Shown here in pieces: positions 1 to 8,558 of a DNA stretch of 64,000 bases; position 1 is the first letter of the stretch, and every line of letters starts with the position of its first letter. Source of the stretch: Pseudomonas sp. RIT-PI-S (GTDB taxonomy: Bacteria > Pseudomonadota > Gammaproteobacteria > Pseudomonadales > Pseudomonadaceae). Location of the stretch: assembly GCF_025642975.1 (NCBI RefSeq), contig NZ_JANZKJ010000005.1, forward strand, positions 203,669 to 267,668, in the 5' to 3' direction. Under the pieces are notes generated by a model. That model made no database searches. It saw only the letters and a program-made list of their open reading frames with translations, and had not been told where the DNA came from. Position numbers and translations under genes: made by a program.

Positions 1-237
1 GTAGAGGCCTTCACCGCCCAAGTCTTCGCCGCCGATGCGCGCAAGCTGCTGGCGATCCTGCTGCTGTCGCTGGGGTTGATCCTCAGTGCCTGCGCCGGGC
101 TACGCTGGCTCAAGGTCGAGCGCGCCATGCGCCACGGCCGCCCATTGCCGCTGCCTTGGCTGGTGCCTCTGCTGGCCATGGGCGGTGCGCTGGCGACCGC
201 CGTGCTGTTGGTTTTCGTCGCGACGCACCCGGCATGA
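1..237 (+). CDS. DUF202 (YidH-like) membrane protein, 3' end
   Basis: The reading frame is open from the first base and stops at TGA 235-237, so only the last 78 residues of the gene are present. They contain a hydrophobic segment (about residues 19-34), a short basic loop (LKVERAMRHGR) and a second hydrophobic segment ending FVATHPA. This resembles the last two membrane helices of small DUF202/YidH proteins. The stop overlaps the start of the next DUF202 gene (ATGA), and Pseudomonas commonly carries such genes in pairs, which supports the call. Function of the family is unknown. Confidence 0.6.
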   Translation, partial: VEAFTAQVFAADARKLLAILLLSLGLILSACAGLRWLKVERAMRHGRPLPLPWLVPLLAMGGALATAVLLVFVATHPA

Positions 238-563
238 GCCCATCGGCCGGGCACCACAAGGACCTTGGCCTGCAGCCGGAGCGCACCTGGCTCGCCTGGC
301 GGCGCACCCTGTTATCGCTGGTGGCTGTGAGTTTGCTGTTCCTGCGCTGGCTACCGCAGCACGGCCGCTTGGCTTTGGCGTTGGTAGCCCTGGCGTTGTC
401 GGCGGCCGGGATGATCGCCGCCGGCCAACAACGCCGCTATCGGTACGGGGTCAGGGCCATCAACCAAGGCCGCGCGCGGCCGCCGGTCACAGAGGTGTGC
501 GCGCTGGCACTGGCGTGTACAGGGCTAGGGGCATTGGGGCTTTACGTGGTTATCGCGTTCTAA
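234..563 (+). CDS. DUF202 family membrane protein
   Basis: A 109-residue protein. The start chosen is the ATG at 234, which overlaps the stop of the preceding gene. The frame continues upstream to 156, but that part would lie inside the previous gene. The N-terminus has the DUF202 hallmark, a short polar stretch with ERTWLAWRRT leading into the first helix. Two further hydrophobic segments follow (about residues 45-62 and 85-105), giving three predicted membrane spans. The 3' end overlaps the convergent antiporter gene by 4 bases. Family function is not established. Confidence 0.8.
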   Translation: MSPSAGHHKDLGLQPERTWLAWRRTLLSLVAVSLLFLRWLPQHGRLALALVALALSAAGMIAAGQQRRYRYGVRAINQGRARPPVTEVCALALACTGLGALGLYVVIAF

Positions 564-2377
564 CGCTCCACCTCGGCCGGCTCGTTGGCCTCCCGCTCCG
601 CATCCGCTTCGAATAGCCGCGCCAGTTCCGCCCGGGCTTCCTGGTTGCTCTGGATGACCTTGGCGGCGTCGTCATACACCCGGTGTTGGGCGCGCAGCAC
701 CGTCTCGTCGTGGGTTTTGAAGCGGCGGATGCGGGTTTGCGCCTGCGCTTCGCTCAAGCCCAGGCCGATCAACGCACGACGGCTCATTTCCAGGCTGGAG
801 TAGAAGGTCTCGCGCACAGGCTCCGCGCCCAGGTCGGTCAGCTTGTGCACATGCTGGCGGTTGCGCGCCCTGGCGATGATCTTCATGTGGGGATACAGCC
901 GCCGAACCAGCTCGGCGGTCTTGATGTTGGTGTCTGGATCGTTGGTGGCGATCACGAAGTACTCGGCCTGGTCCACCTTGGCGGCCCGCAAGATCTCCGC
1001 TCGCAGTGGGTCTCCATAGAACACCGGCAGGTCCGAGAAGCTGCGCGACAGCTCGATGCTTTCCACCGAGGTGTCCAGCGCGACGAAGGGAATTTTCTGC
1101 GCCCGCAGGATACGTGCCACGATCTGGCCCATGCGGCCCATCCCGGCGATCACCACCCGGGGCGCGTCCGCGTCGATCTGCCGATACTCCTCGGGCACCG
1201 GCACCGGGTGTTCGGCGCGCGCCAGCAGGCGGCCGGCCAGCAACAGCAGCAAGGGGGTCAACGCCATGGACAGGGTGATCGCCAGCACCAGCAGGTCGTG
1301 CAGGCGGTCGTCGAACAGGCCGCTGTCACGCCCCAGCTTGAACACCACGAAGGCGAACTCACCGCCGGTGGCCAGCACCAGCCCCAGGCGCAGTGCCGAG
1401 ATGCCCGAGAGCCCGCCGGCATAGCGGCCGAGCAGCGCCAGCAACGGCAGCTTGAGCCCCAGCAGCAGCAGGGTGAGCCCAACCACGGTGACCGGCTCGG
1501 CCAGCAACAGCCCCAGGTTGGCGCCCATGCCCACGCTGATGAAGAACAGCCCGAGCAACAGGCCCTTGAACGGCTCAATCTGCGCCTCGAGTTCGTGCCG
1601 GTATTCCGAATCGGCCAGCAGCAGCCCGGCGAGAAACGCGCCCAAGGCCATGGACACCCCGACCTGGTCCATCAGCCAGGCGGTTCCGATCACCACCAGC
1701 AAGGCCGTGGCGGTGGACACTTCCTGTATCCCTGTACGGGCCACCGCGCGGAATACCGGCCGCAGCAGGTAGCGCCCGCCCACCACCACCACGGCGATAC
1801 TGCCCAGCACCTGCAAGCCGTGCTCCAGGCTAGGCGCCGGGCGGCTGGCGGAGCCCCCGGCGAGCAGCGGCACCATGGCGATCAATGGAATGGCGGCGAT
1901 GTCCTGGAACAGCAGGATGGCGAATGCCAGGCGGCCGTGAGGCGTATGCAGCTCACGCCGTTCGGCGAGGCTTTGCAGGCCGAAGGCGGTCGACGACAGC
2001 GCCAGGCCGAGGCCGAGCACCACGGCGCTGTTCCACGGTTGGGAGAAGGCGAACATGGCGACCGCACCGATCACGCAGCCCGTGAGGGCGACCTGGGCCA
2101 GGCCAATGCCGAACACGGCCCTGCGCATGACCCAGAGCCGCTTCGGCGACAGCTCCAGCCCGATGATGAACAGCAGCAGCACCACGCCCAGTTCGGACAA
2201 GTGATTGAGCGTCTGGCTGTTGCCCACCAGGCCGAGCACGGCCGGGCCGATGGCCACGCCGGCCAGCAGGTAACCCAGCACCGCGCCCAGCTGCAGCCGG
2301 CGCGCCAGCGGAACCGCCAGCACGGCCGCCAGTAGAAAGACCACGGCCGCGCCGAGCAGATTACCGTCATGCGGCAT
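560..2377 (-). CDS. Monovalent cation:proton antiporter, CPA2 (KefB/KefC type)
   Basis: A 605-residue inner-membrane antiporter. Residues about 5-385 form a run of hydrophobic helices with the Na_H_Exchanger pattern (GYLLAGVAIGP near the start, SELGVVLLLFIIGLEL, then GLALSSTAFGLQ). Residues about 405-525 form a Rossmann TrkA-N domain (VVIAGMGRMGQIVARIL) that binds nucleotide. The tail is charged and helical. The arrangement matches KefB, KefC and YbaL, which exchange K+ for H+ and in KefB/C are gated by glutathione adducts. No KefF/KefG ancillary protein is adjacent, so glutathione gating is not supported here. Length is normal for the family. Confidence 0.88.
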   Translation of the reverse strand: MPHDGNLLGAAVVFLLAAVLAVPLARRLQLGAVLGYLLAGVAIGPAVLGLVGNSQTLNHLSELGVVLLLFIIGLELSPKRLWVMRRAVFGIGLAQVALTGCVIGAVAMFAFSQPWNSAVVLGLGLALSSTAFGLQSLAERRELHTPHGRLAFAILLFQDIAAIPLIAMVPLLAGGSASRPAPSLEHGLQVLGSIAVVVVGGRYLLRPVFRAVARTGIQEVSTATALLVVIGTAWLMDQVGVSMALGAFLAGLLLADSEYRHELEAQIEPFKGLLLGLFFISVGMGANLGLLLAEPVTVVGLTLLLLGLKLPLLALLGRYAGGLSGISALRLGLVLATGGEFAFVVFKLGRDSGLFDDRLHDLLVLAITLSMALTPLLLLLAGRLLARAEHPVPVPEEYRQIDADAPRVVIAGMGRMGQIVARILRAQKIPFVALDTSVESIELSRSFSDLPVFYGDPLRAEILRAAKVDQAEYFVIATNDPDTNIKTAELVRRLYPHMKIIARARNRQHVHKLTDLGAEPVRETFYSSLEMSRRALIGLGLSEAQAQTRIRRFKTHDETVLRAQHRVYDDAAKVIQSNQEARAELARLFEADAEREANEPAEVER

Positions 2378-2392
2378 GGCGAATTTCTATCA

Positions 2393-2761
2393 TCAGTCCC
2401 CTGGGCGCCCTATGGAAGAAATCACATGACGGATGACCGTCTCTATATCAAAGGGCTTGTCGAACACGGCCGTGAACAGTTCCGGGCTGGCGCGGCCGAT
2501 ACTGCCTTGTGCGCCGCTCATCAGGAACAGCGGCAAGCTGGCGAAGGCCGGCCTTTCGCGCACGGCACGGGCAAATTCCAGGCCGTCCATGACTGGCATC
2601 ATGAAGTCGGTGATCACCAGGCTAGGGCGCTCGCGGTCCAGGACCTCGAGCGCCTTTCGACCGTTGCTGGCCTTGACCACCATGTACCCCTCGTCCTCGA
2701 GGGCAAACCCAAGGATATCGGCGATCAAATACTCGTCGTCGACTATCAGGATGGTCGTCAT
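2393..2761 (-). CDS. Single-domain response regulator (REC)
   Basis: A 122-residue protein consisting only of a receiver domain. The acidic pair is in ILIVDDEYL, the phospho-acceptor Asp in VITDFMMPVMDG, and the conserved Lys in FDKPFD. No output domain follows. It lies 21 bases downstream of the KaiC-like ATPase gene on the same strand, so the two are probably co-transcribed and functionally linked. It may act by protein-protein contact, as CheY-like regulators do. The partner kinase is not obvious; a hybrid kinase lies far away at 55229-57286. Confidence 0.88.
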   Translation of the reverse strand: MTTILIVDDEYLIADILGFALEDEGYMVVKASNGRKALEVLDRERPSLVITDFMMPVMDGLEFARAVRERPAFASLPLFLMSGAQGSIGRASPELFTAVFDKPFDIETVIRHVISSIGRPGD

Positions 2762-2782
2762 TTCAGATTGGCTCGATCAACA

Positions 2783-4225
2783 TCAGTAGTGGCTTGTCGA
2801 CGAGGCGCTGCCCGTCAGCACCGCCTCTGCCTGTTTGAATGCTTTTTTGAAGTCCAGCCCCCGTGCCCCGATCACGACCTCCAGAAGTGAAGGGTCGTAG
2901 ACGCTGTCCCTGACCTTAAGAATGGTCATCATTCGCTTAAGTTCAGACGCGTATTCAACGAAACGCATGACGAAGATATTGTCCACCACACTGGACATAT
3001 CCGGCATCGGCGAGTTGATTTCCGGGCCGATCAACCCGCGCATTTCACAGGTGACCAGAACCGTCACGCCGCGAGCGCGCAATTCGCCGGTGAGGCTGGC
3101 GAAGAAGTCGCTCAAGCGCGCCGGGTTGGTGGTCACCCGGGTCATGCCGCCAAGGCTGTCGATCAACACCCGCTTGATCCCATAGGTTTCCACCTGCTCG
3201 AGCAAGCGAGCCCCCAGGCCGTCGAGCAGCCCTTCGGTGGTCGGCTGCCAGCACAGGTGCAAGGCGCCGCTACGTTGCAACGGTTCCAGGTCGAAGCCCA
3301 GTGCGGCGGCCTTGAGCAGCAGCCGCTGGGGGCTTTCATAGAAGCCGAAATGCAAGGCCGGCGCTTCGGGCGTGCCCTGGGCGAGGAACTGGATACCCAG
3401 GGAGGTCTTGCCGACCCCCGCAGGGCCCATGGCCAGGGTCGCCGAAGCGCGGGCCAGGCCGCCGCCGATAAGGGCGTCCAGGCCTGGCACGCCGCTGCTG
3501 ACCAGGGTTCGGTCGGCCGGGTCCTGGCGCGAAGGGTGGCTGTAGAGGCTTTCGAGGCGCGGGTAGACCACCAGGCCCTCGTCAGTGATCTCGCAGTCGT
3601 GCAGGCCGGACAGCGCTCCGCTGCCGCGGGTTTTGCGCAGCTGGATGCGGCGCACCGAGCGCGCGCCGATCAGCTCCTCGCCCATTTCGATCACGCCATC
3701 GACCATGGTGTGTTCCGGGCTGCCGTCGTCCAGGCGGGCGCTGGTCAGGAACAGCACGGTGCAGCCGGCGAAGGCGGCGTGGCCCTGCAACTCGGAAATG
3801 AATTTCTTGGTGTCGATCTGCGACTCGGCCTTGGTACGGGCATTGAGCAGGCCGTCCACCACCAGCACGGTAGCCTTCTGGCGGGCAATCTCCCGGCGCA
3901 GCAGCTTGACCACTTCATCGAGCCCATCGCTTTGCAGGGTGTCGAAAGCACTGACGAACTGGATCTGCTCCCCAATGCGCGATGGATCGAAGAAGCGCAA
4001 GGTGGACAGGTACTGGAACAGCCGTTCGTGGGACTCGGACAACAGCGTGGCGACCAGCACCTTGCCGCCATTGCGGGCATGGTTGAAGCTCAGCTGGTTG
4101 GCCAGGATGGTCTTGCCCGAGCCTGGCCGGCCCTGCACGATGTAGGAAGCCCCAGCCACCAGCCCCCCCTTGAGCAGTGCGTCAAGGCCCGCTATTCCAG
4201 TCGCAAGGCGTTTTAGCTGTTCCAA
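2783..4225 (-). CDS. KaiC-like double RecA-domain ATPase
   Basis: About 480 residues with two tandem RecA-like ATPase domains, each with a Walker A motif (GRPGSGKT and GPAGVGKT). Each begins with the KaiC-type phrase (GIAGLDALLKGG, then GVPGLDALIGGG). In cyanobacteria KaiC is the autophosphorylating core of the circadian oscillator; homologues elsewhere serve other, mostly undefined roles. The KaiC phosphosite region Ser-Thr-Ile-Thr-Asp appears here as Ser-Ser-Val-Val-Asp in the second domain. No kaiA or kaiB is present. The start is uncertain: TTG 4225 has an AGG-rich Shine-Dalgarno 7 bases upstream, while TTG 4231 and GTG 4270 are in-frame alternatives. It is followed by a REC protein. Confidence 0.85.
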   Translation of the reverse strand: MEQLKRLATGIAGLDALLKGGLVAGASYIVQGRPGSGKTILANQLSFNHARNGGKVLVATLLSESHERLFQYLSTLRFFDPSRIGEQIQFVSAFDTLQSDGLDEVVKLLRREIARQKATVLVVDGLLNARTKAESQIDTKKFISELQGHAAFAGCTVLFLTSARLDDGSPEHTMVDGVIEMGEELIGARSVRRIQLRKTRGSGALSGLHDCEITDEGLVVYPRLESLYSHPSRQDPADRTLVSSGVPGLDALIGGGLARASATLAMGPAGVGKTSLGIQFLAQGTPEAPALHFGFYESPQRLLLKAAALGFDLEPLQRSGALHLCWQPTTEGLLDGLGARLLEQVETYGIKRVLIDSLGGMTRVTTNPARLSDFFASLTGELRARGVTVLVTCEMRGLIGPEINSPMPDMSSVVDNIFVMRFVEYASELKRMMTILKVRDSVYDPSLLEVVIGARGLDFKKAFKQAEAVLTGSASSTSHY

Positions 4226-4423
4226 GATCAAACCTGCCTGTATGTAGTGAACGCGGTTCCGGCCAGGCACAGGTGCCTACCGGCCGATAGAGATGCGTGA
4301 ATTCTATACCGAGCCGGGCGGGAACACACTAATACCACCCTTTCGCGCAAGAAACGGAGTGCGGGCGACGGTCGCCCCGGGCATGCTTGAGCGCATGAAC
4401 TTTGCCAGCCATGAGCCTTTGAC

Positions 4424-5284
4424 ATGAGCACATCGCCTACCCCCGCCGTGCAGCGGCAGCGTCACCTGGAGACGGTGACCCAGGCCTGCCGACAGATCGA
4501 AACCAGCGAGCAGCCGCCCCGCCTGGACCAGTTGGCCGCCCAGGCAGGGCTCAGCCCGGGGCATTTCCAGCGGGTGTTCAAGGCCGTAACCGGGCTTTCA
4601 CCCAAGGCCTATAGCATTGCCGCGCGAGCCCGCCGGGCCCAGGCCGAACTGGAAGCGGCCAGCAACGTGACCGATGCCATCTACGCGGCAGGGTTCAGCT
4701 CCAATGGGCGCTTTTATGAAACCGCACCGGCGCGCCTGGGAATGACCCCCAGCGCCTGGCGCAACGGCGGCGTCGGCACGGACATTCACTTCGCCCTTGG
4801 CCAGTGCAGCCTTGGCGCCATCCTGGTGGCGCAGAGCCCGCGTGGGCTATGCGCGATCCTGCTGGGGGACGAGCCGCAAGCCTTGCTCGACCAATTCCAG
4901 GACCGCTTTCCCCAGGCGCGGCTGATCGGCGCGGACCCCGCCTTCGAGGCGCTGGTGGCGCAAGTGGTGGGCTTCGTCGAGGCCCCTGGGCTGGGCCTGG
5001 GGTTGCCGCTGGACCTGCGCGGCACCTTGTTCCAGGAGCGGGTATGGCGGGCATTGCAGGAAATCGCCCTCGGCGAAACGGTCAGCTATGCCGAGCTGGC
5101 GCGGCGCATCGGCATGCCGACGGCGGTCCGCGCCGTGGCCCGTGCCTGTGCCGCCAACAGCCTGGCGGTGGCTATCCCTTGTCATCGGGTGGTGCGCAGC
5201 GACGGCGGCCTGTCGGGGTATCGCTGGGGCGTGGAACGTAAACAAGCCCTGCTGGCGCTGGAGGCGGCGATCCGGCCCAACTAA
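4424..5284 (+). CDS. AraC-type HTH / methylated-DNA-protein cysteine methyltransferase fusion (Ada-like)
   Basis: A 286-residue protein. Residues about 10-110 form an AraC-type double HTH (LDQLAAQAGLSPGHFQRVFK, then a second unit ending GMTPSAWR). Residues about 120-285 form the O6-alkylguanine-DNA alkyltransferase domain with the active-site motif AIPCHRVV and the downstream SGYRWG element. It removes alkyl groups from O6-guanine or O4-thymine and may also act as a transcription factor. It lacks the N-terminal zinc/phosphotriester-repair domain of E. coli Ada, so sensing would have to be by another route. Transcribed divergently from the KaiC-like gene. Confidence 0.9.
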   Translation: MSTSPTPAVQRQRHLETVTQACRQIETSEQPPRLDQLAAQAGLSPGHFQRVFKAVTGLSPKAYSIAARARRAQAELEAASNVTDAIYAAGFSSNGRFYETAPARLGMTPSAWRNGGVGTDIHFALGQCSLGAILVAQSPRGLCAILLGDEPQALLDQFQDRFPQARLIGADPAFEALVAQVVGFVEAPGLGLGLPLDLRGTLFQERVWRALQEIALGETVSYAELARRIGMPTAVRAVARACAANSLAVAIPCHRVVRSDGGLSGYRWGVERKQALLALEAAIRPN

Positions 5285-5333
5285 CAGCGCCCACCGCAGT
5301 CACAAACGTACATCCCGTTGCGAACGAGCACTG

Positions 5334-6683
5334 ATGAGTTTCATAACTGCGATCGCTATCCTCGGGGCCGTGCTGATGCTCCTGGCCCTGGCTTCGGCCT
5401 ACCTTCGCTGGTTGCCGGTCACCACCTCGGCCGTGTGCCTGTTCCTGGGGCTGGGCATCGGCCCGCTGGGCCTGGGCCTGGTAAGCCTGGACATCCGTGA
5501 GTCCACCCACTGGCTGGAGCGCCTGACCGAGGGCGCGGTGTTGTTTTCGCTGTTCGGCACGGGCATCAAGTTGCGGCTGTCCTTCGGCCGCAGCGCCTGG
5601 CGCTGCGCCTACCTGCTCGCCGGGCCGGTGATGGTGGCCTCGATCGTTGGCGTTGCGGCGGTGGCGCATTATGCCTTGCACCTCGGCTGGGGGCCGGCGG
5701 TGCTGTTGGGCGCGATGCTGGCCCCGACAGACCCGGTGCTGGCCAACATGGTGCAAGTGAACAGCGCCCAGGATTTCGACCGGGTGCGCTTTGGGCTGTC
5801 CGGCGAAGCCGGGCTCAACGATGGCACCGCGTTCCCCTTCGTATTGTTTGCTCTGTTGCTGATCGAACATGGTGGGCTCGGTGGAAACTGGCTCGGCCAT
5901 TGGGCGCTCAAGGACGTGGTATGGGGCGTGGCGGGCGGCCTGCTGATCGGTTATGGCCTGGGGCGGCTGCTGGGCCAGTTGATGATCTTCCTGCGCGTGC
6001 GCCATCAGGACAGCACGCTCTCCCCCAATGACTTTCTGGCCCTGGCATTGATCGCCCTGGCGTATTCGCTTGCCTGGTACCTGGGCGCCTTTGGCTTTCT
6101 CGCGGTGTTCGCCGCAGGGCTCGGGCTGCGCCAGGCAGAGGCGCACTCAACGCATTCAGACGTGCCGGCCGAGCACCTGACCCACCCGGTGATTGGCCAT
6201 CACGAACTGCCCCCCGAACATGCGGTGGCGGGCCCTTTGGATGAACTCGAACCGCCGCAACTGGCCGCGGGCGTGATGATGGGCGACATCATGGCGTTCG
6301 GCAGCCTGGTGGAACGGTCCATGGAGGTGCTGCTGATCACCTTGCTCGGCGCCCTTCTCTGGGGGTATTGGGACTGGCGTGGCGTGGGCCTGGGGCTGGC
6401 ACTGTTCTGTGTGATACGGCCGCTGGCGGTCTGGGCCCTGGGCGGCAGCCGTGCCCTGCTAAGCGGCCATCAAAGCGCCTTGCTGGGCTGGTTCGGCATT
6501 CGTGGCATCGGCTCGATCTACTATCTCTGCTTCGCCCTCCAGCACGGCTTGCCCGAGGAGATCTCGCGCACCTGCACCAGCATCACCCTGACCGTGGTAG
6601 CCCTGAGCATCGTGCTGCACGGGGTCAGCACCCAGCCCTTGCTGGACCACTATGAACGTCGCAACAGCGCCAAGGTGGATTGA
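5334..6683 (+). CDS. Na+/H+ antiporter, CPA1 family
   Basis: A 449-residue polytopic protein. The frame is open from 5088, but the first 82 codons overlap the alkyltransferase gene. ATG 5334 is the first start that gives an N-terminus beginning with a membrane helix. About twelve hydrophobic segments are visible, with LLGAMLAPTDPVLA and LSGEAGLNDGTAFPFV, which match the cation-binding helices of CPA1/NhaP exchangers. A hydrophilic His- and Glu-rich loop around residues 265-310 interrupts the membrane segments. It probably exports Na+ or K+ in exchange for protons. Ion preference cannot be read from sequence. Confidence 0.88.
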   Translation: MSFITAIAILGAVLMLLALASAYLRWLPVTTSAVCLFLGLGIGPLGLGLVSLDIRESTHWLERLTEGAVLFSLFGTGIKLRLSFGRSAWRCAYLLAGPVMVASIVGVAAVAHYALHLGWGPAVLLGAMLAPTDPVLANMVQVNSAQDFDRVRFGLSGEAGLNDGTAFPFVLFALLLIEHGGLGGNWLGHWALKDVVWGVAGGLLIGYGLGRLLGQLMIFLRVRHQDSTLSPNDFLALALIALAYSLAWYLGAFGFLAVFAAGLGLRQAEAHSTHSDVPAEHLTHPVIGHHELPPEHAVAGPLDELEPPQLAAGVMMGDIMAFGSLVERSMEVLLITLLGALLWGYWDWRGVGLGLALFCVIRPLAVWALGGSRALLSGHQSALLGWFGIRGIGSIYYLCFALQHGLPEEISRTCTSITLTVVALSIVLHGVSTQPLLDHYERRNSAKVD

Positions 6684-6788
6684 ACACCTGTTCGCGGGCT
6701 TCGCACGCGCTGCAGAGAACATGACGCAGTGCCCTTGGCCTGCTGTTGTGGGAGTTCCATGGTTGCTCGCAAGCGCTAACCCGTAGCG

Positions 6789-6850
6789 GCACGGCTTGCC
6801 GGCGACAGGCGTTAACCGGAGCGGCGTCTGGTCGCGGGCGAGCCCGGCTA
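6789..6850. repeat. Degenerate REP-like inverted pair
   Basis: The 205 bases between the antiporter and the HAD gene contain no gene. They hold a GGCTTGCCGGCGA element (about 6793-6805) and, in opposite orientation, TCGCGGGCGAGCCCGGCTA (about 6832-6850). These resemble the Pseudomonas REP repeats found between genes. The match is by eye and imperfect. Confidence 0.45.
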
Positions 6851-6888
6851 TGGCGCCAGCCCGCGAACCCTGCCGCACAACGCCATGC

Positions 6889-7536
6889 CTAACGCGCGGC
6901 CCGTTCCAACAATCGTGAAAGATCCTCATAGGTGGGCACGCAGTGGAAACGCGGCTCCTGGGCATAGGCACTGAAGTCCTCCTCGCCAAAGCCCGCCACC
7001 CAACTCCCGGCGGCCAGGCCTGCTTCCACGCCGGCATGGCTATCGTCCACCAACAGGCATTCATGAGGCGAAAGCTGGAGCACCCTTGCCGCTTCCAGGA
7101 TCAGCCCCGGTGCGGGCTTCCAGGCGTTCACCTCGTAGGCGCTGACGATCCTTTCGGCAAAGTGCTCGAGCAGGCCGGCGCTGCCCAGGCAGGTTTCGAT
7201 CTTGTTGCGCGGGCCGTTGGAGGCCACGCATTTGGGCAGGCGCAAGGTGCTGACGAACGCCAGCGCCCCTGGCATGGGCTGCATGCCGCGAGCGAACAGG
7301 GTCAGGCTCTGGCTGCGAAACGCTTGCATGAAGGGCTCGGCGTCGAGCCAGGGATATTGCTGGGCCAGGCTGGCGATGAACACCGCGAACTGCACACCGC
7401 GAAAGCGTTGCAGCACTTCTTCCCGGGGCAGATGAATATCCCGTTGGCCGAGCATCTCCCACAGCAGGCCCGCGGCGATGCGCTCGCTGTCGACGAGGGT
7501 GCCGTCTGAATCGAAAATAACGCCTTTGATGTTCAC
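6889..7536 (-). CDS. HAD family hydrolase (beta-phosphoglucomutase/PGP-like phosphatase)
   Basis: A 215-residue HAD enzyme. Motif I (FDSDGTLVDSE), the Lys-containing region (EVNAWKPAPGLILEAA) and the acidic motif (LLVDDSHAGVEAGLAAG) are in the usual order. Between motif I and the rest is the small helical cap typical of subclass I phosphatases acting on phosphosugars or phosphoglycolate. GTG 7536 is preferred because it places motif I near the N-terminus and has AGGTGGG about 8 bases upstream; an in-frame ATG at 7578 adds 14 residues. Substrate unknown. Confidence 0.85.
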   Translation of the reverse strand: MNIKGVIFDSDGTLVDSERIAAGLLWEMLGQRDIHLPREEVLQRFRGVQFAVFIASLAQQYPWLDAEPFMQAFRSQSLTLFARGMQPMPGALAFVSTLRLPKCVASNGPRNKIETCLGSAGLLEHFAERIVSAYEVNAWKPAPGLILEAARVLQLSPHECLLVDDSHAGVEAGLAAGSWVAGFGEEDFSAYAQEPRFHCVPTYEDLSRLLERAAR

Positions 7537-7643
7537 TGCCTGTTTCCCACCTGTATGCCAGCCTTCTGTGACCGCCACTTAGGCTACAGGTTGCCGCCTG
7601 GCAAATCACGGCCTAGAGTGGCGGCGTTCACAGGAGCCCGCCC

Positions 7644-8558
7644 ATGATTGTCCGCGACCAGAAACCCTCCGTTGCCGTGCTGTTATTCGCCGTCAAGGGG
7701 TCGATCATCCCGGCGATCTGGCCAAAGGTGCTGTTCACGGTGCTGGTGAGCACGCTGGTGTTGCTCACCCACGGCACCGTCTTCAACTTCCATATGGTGC
7801 TAACCCCGGTGCCGTTCACCCTATGGGGGCTCACCCTGGCGATCTGCCTTGGGTTTCGTAATACGGTCGCCTATCAGCGCTTCTGGGAAGCTCGCACCTT
7901 TTTAGGCGAGCTAGCGATGGCCAGCCGCAACCTGGCTCGCCAGCTGGGCTCGTTGCTGCCTCGCGCCACACCTTCCCAGAGGCTGGCGGTGGCTGGGCAG
8001 TTGCTCGGTTTTATCCATCTGGTGCGCGACCAACTGCGCGGCCTCGCGCCAGGGGCGGATGCGCAACGTTGGCTGGAGGTGGGCACCCTGGCCCCGGTTG
8101 ACCCACCGCAGGGCGCAAACGTTGCCCTGAGGCGCCTGGCCGAAGGGGTGATGAACCTGGCAACCGAGACAGGCGCCAGCGACATGGTCAAGGTCCAGCT
8201 GGACCAGCAGCTGTGCACGCTGACCCACGCGCTCAGCGGCTGCGAAAAGATCAAGCTCACGCCCATCCCGTTTCCGTACATCCTGATGATGCACCGCGTG
8301 GTGCATATCTATTGCCTGCTGCTGCCGTTCTGCCTGGTGGACAGCATTGGCTGGTTCACGCCCTTCGCGGTGTGCGTGCTGGCGTATATGTTCTTCGGCC
8401 TGGACGCCTTGGGTGACCAGATCGCCAACCCTTTCGACACCCAGCCCAACGCGCTGCCGCTGGATGCCATTTGCCGGCAAGTGGAAATCAACGTGCTGGA
8501 ATTGCTCGGCGAACCCGCCCCGGCGCCCTTGCAGCCGGTTGCCGGCGTGCTGTTATAA
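7644..8558 (+). CDS. Bestrophin family ion channel
   Basis: A 304-residue membrane protein. The N-terminal half carries hydrophobic helices and the bestrophin signature region (LGFRNTVAYQRFWEARTFLGEL). The C-terminal half has the later helices and the conserved FGLDALGDQIANPFD segment. Bacterial bestrophins form pentameric channels; some conduct anions and others cations. An AGGAG Shine-Dalgarno precedes the ATG. The last 6 bases overlap the convergent AbrB-family gene. Confidence 0.92.
   Translation: MIVRDQKPSVAVLLFAVKGSIIPAIWPKVLFTVLVSTLVLLTHGTVFNFHMVLTPVPFTLWGLTLAICLGFRNTVAYQRFWEARTFLGELAMASRNLARQLGSLLPRATPSQRLAVAGQLLGFIHLVRDQLRGLAPGADAQRWLEVGTLAPVDPPQGANVALRRLAEGVMNLATETGASDMVKVQLDQQLCTLTHALSGCEKIKLTPIPFPYILMMHRVVHIYCLLLPFCLVDSIGWFTPFAVCVLAYMFFGLDALGDQIANPFDTQPNALPLDAICRQVEINVLELLGEPAPAPLQPVAGVLL

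Noticed and set aside
683..2335. 550-codon open frame opposite the CPA2 antiporter gene
   Set aside because: Its product is Gln/His-rich low complexity, the usual antisense shadow of a GC-rich gene, and the minus-strand antiporter is unmistakable.
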